Shown piece after piece: positions 63,160 through 64,000 of a stretch of 64,000 nucleotides of DNA. The stretch spans positions 558,001 to 622,000 of the forward strand of contig WPIO01000028.1 in the NCBI GenBank assembly GCA_009760855.2, written 5' to 3'. The position numbers were made by a program, and so were the translations under genes. The DNA comes from Cristatella mucedo (taxonomy: Eukaryota; Bryozoa; Phylactolaemata; Cristatellidae). Numbering within the stretch: the first letter of the stretch is position 1; each line of letters opens with the position of its first letter. The notes below the pieces were generated by a model that ran no database searches, had not been told where the DNA came from, and saw nothing but the letters and a program-made list of their open reading frames with translations.

Positions 63160-63905
63160 TAATGCCTCGGCTTAGGAGTTTAATTCGTTCCGTGCCGCCG
63201 AGGCTCGTAACTCAAATTACTCGATTGTAAAGTCAATTTTCCACATTGAAATTTATTGAAATGCCATTACTCCGTTCCGGACCCCAAAAGCACTGCGTTT
63301 TTTGTTGCACCTTTTCAAATTAAAAAGTGTACTTCTAGACAACGAATATTGTTTTAAAAGCAACACAATAGAATGTCTTGCAATGAACGGGTTTTATTAA
63401 TCCTAGCGTACAGGAGTAACTTGGAGATCAGACGCCTTGATGATGCTAATGGAGTTCGAGTAGAAAGGCTGAAATGAATATCTTAATCGTATTCGCCAAT
63501 TTTGCCCTTTTCGTCGGGCTTTCCTCGCTTCAGTTTATTGGCTGGGCCTTTACGCGGACGCACCGATCGTTATCAATTATGCGATGAACTCACAATGATA
63601 TTGTCTAAATATAGTACAGAATGTACTTAGCTGTTGCTACCGTAGTCGGATTTAACACCGGAGTCTGGCGATCTTGTGCGTTCAAGCACAACGATGGCTC
63701 GCTCGAGTCTGTCTGTGAGCGAACCAACAGGCCTACGCTTGGCGTCGTAGGGCATTGTCTTGCAATGGAACATCGTTCGCTGCCCTACCCTTATTGGCCC
63801 GAGTATTATTGGCCCGACACGCAGTGTGACGTTCGCTGTCGAAACTAACGATGGAGTGTGTGACGCTGGCTCGTAACGGAATTTTAGCTCGCAACTTGAT
63901 TATTG
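63160..63905. mobile_element. Possible non-autonomous DNA transposon (MITE)
   Basis: Ends look like degenerate inverted repeats: GGAGTTTAATTCGTTCCGTG near 63175 and, on the other strand, GCGAGCTAAAATTCCGTTAC near 63890. Both are followed by GCTCGTAACTC-like phrases seen in TIRs of several DNA transposons. The interior has no transposase. The pairing is imperfect and judged by eye. Confidence 0.35.
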
Positions 63906-64000
63906 TAATTCCCTTTTGGCTGGGCTGCCAAAAAAAGCTATTAAGCCACTACAGCGGACAATGAATATGGCTGCAAGGCTAGTCTTCAAGTCCCAGCGGT
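63890..64000 (+). mobile_element. LINE family B copy B5, cut by window end
   Basis: ATTGTAATTCCCTTTTGGCTGGGCTGCC... corresponds to the NYCHSLWAGLPIKATRPLQ region of copy B1 and continues (MNMAARLVFKSQR) past 64000. Confidence 0.8.

Overview
This window is eukaryotic and almost certainly from an animal, most likely an invertebrate. It holds three interrupted protein-coding genes with GT-AG (and one GC-AG) introns: a Golgi alpha-mannosidase II, the ciliary radial-spoke protein RSPH9, and the UDP-glucose-cleaving Nudix enzyme NUDT22. All are animal-type genes, and RSPH9 implies motile cilia or flagella. Around them lies a dense field of non-LTR retrotransposons, a tRNA-derived SINE, hAT and copia remnants, and long (GA)n, (CA)n, (TA)n and (TTA)n arrays. 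I cannot name the species.

Layout. Positions 193-13289 (- strand) hold the N-terminal 649 or so residues of a MAN2A2-like alpha-mannosidase II in 11 exons; the C-terminal exons lie off the left edge. Positions 13290-21567 have no recognisable gene, only repeats and a repeat-poor stretch. Positions 21568-27591 (- strand) hold a complete five-exon RSPH9 (277 aa). About 460 bp away, on the other strand, is a candidate 16-codon first exon (28052-28099), followed by NUDT22 in four well-supported coding exons (33257-48644, + strand, 302 aa or about 322 aa with the extension). Its introns are full of LINE copies. From 48645 to 55400 I identify no gene with confidence. From 55400 to 63010 is a graveyard of transposons: two hAT/ZMYM1-type transposase remnants in inverted orientation, a copia-type gag with zinc knuckle and the start of a protease, and a 300-bp direct repeat. 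A possible MITE and the start of another LINE close the window.

Repeats. Two LINE families of the CR1/L2 type dominate. Family A ends in a hairpin (AAAGCGCC...GGGCGCTTT) followed by (TTA)n. Family B ends in a different hairpin (CCACAAAGTC...GACCATGTGG) followed by ACATT repeats. The family-A hairpin also occurs alone at about ten further places. A tRNA-derived SINE of roughly 145 bp has four good copies and one partial copy. One LINE copy is interrupted by a short insertion of its own family, so the empty target site can be read directly.

The three genes do not form a pathway. The mannosidase trims N-glycans in the Golgi, RSPH9 builds the axonemal radial spoke, and NUDT22 handles UDP-sugars. 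No undescribed defence or metabolic system was found. The most interesting observations are the GC-AG intron in the mannosidase gene, the RSPH9/NUDT22 head-to-head arrangement with an in-frame upstream exon, the solo LINE-tail hairpins, and the SINE family.
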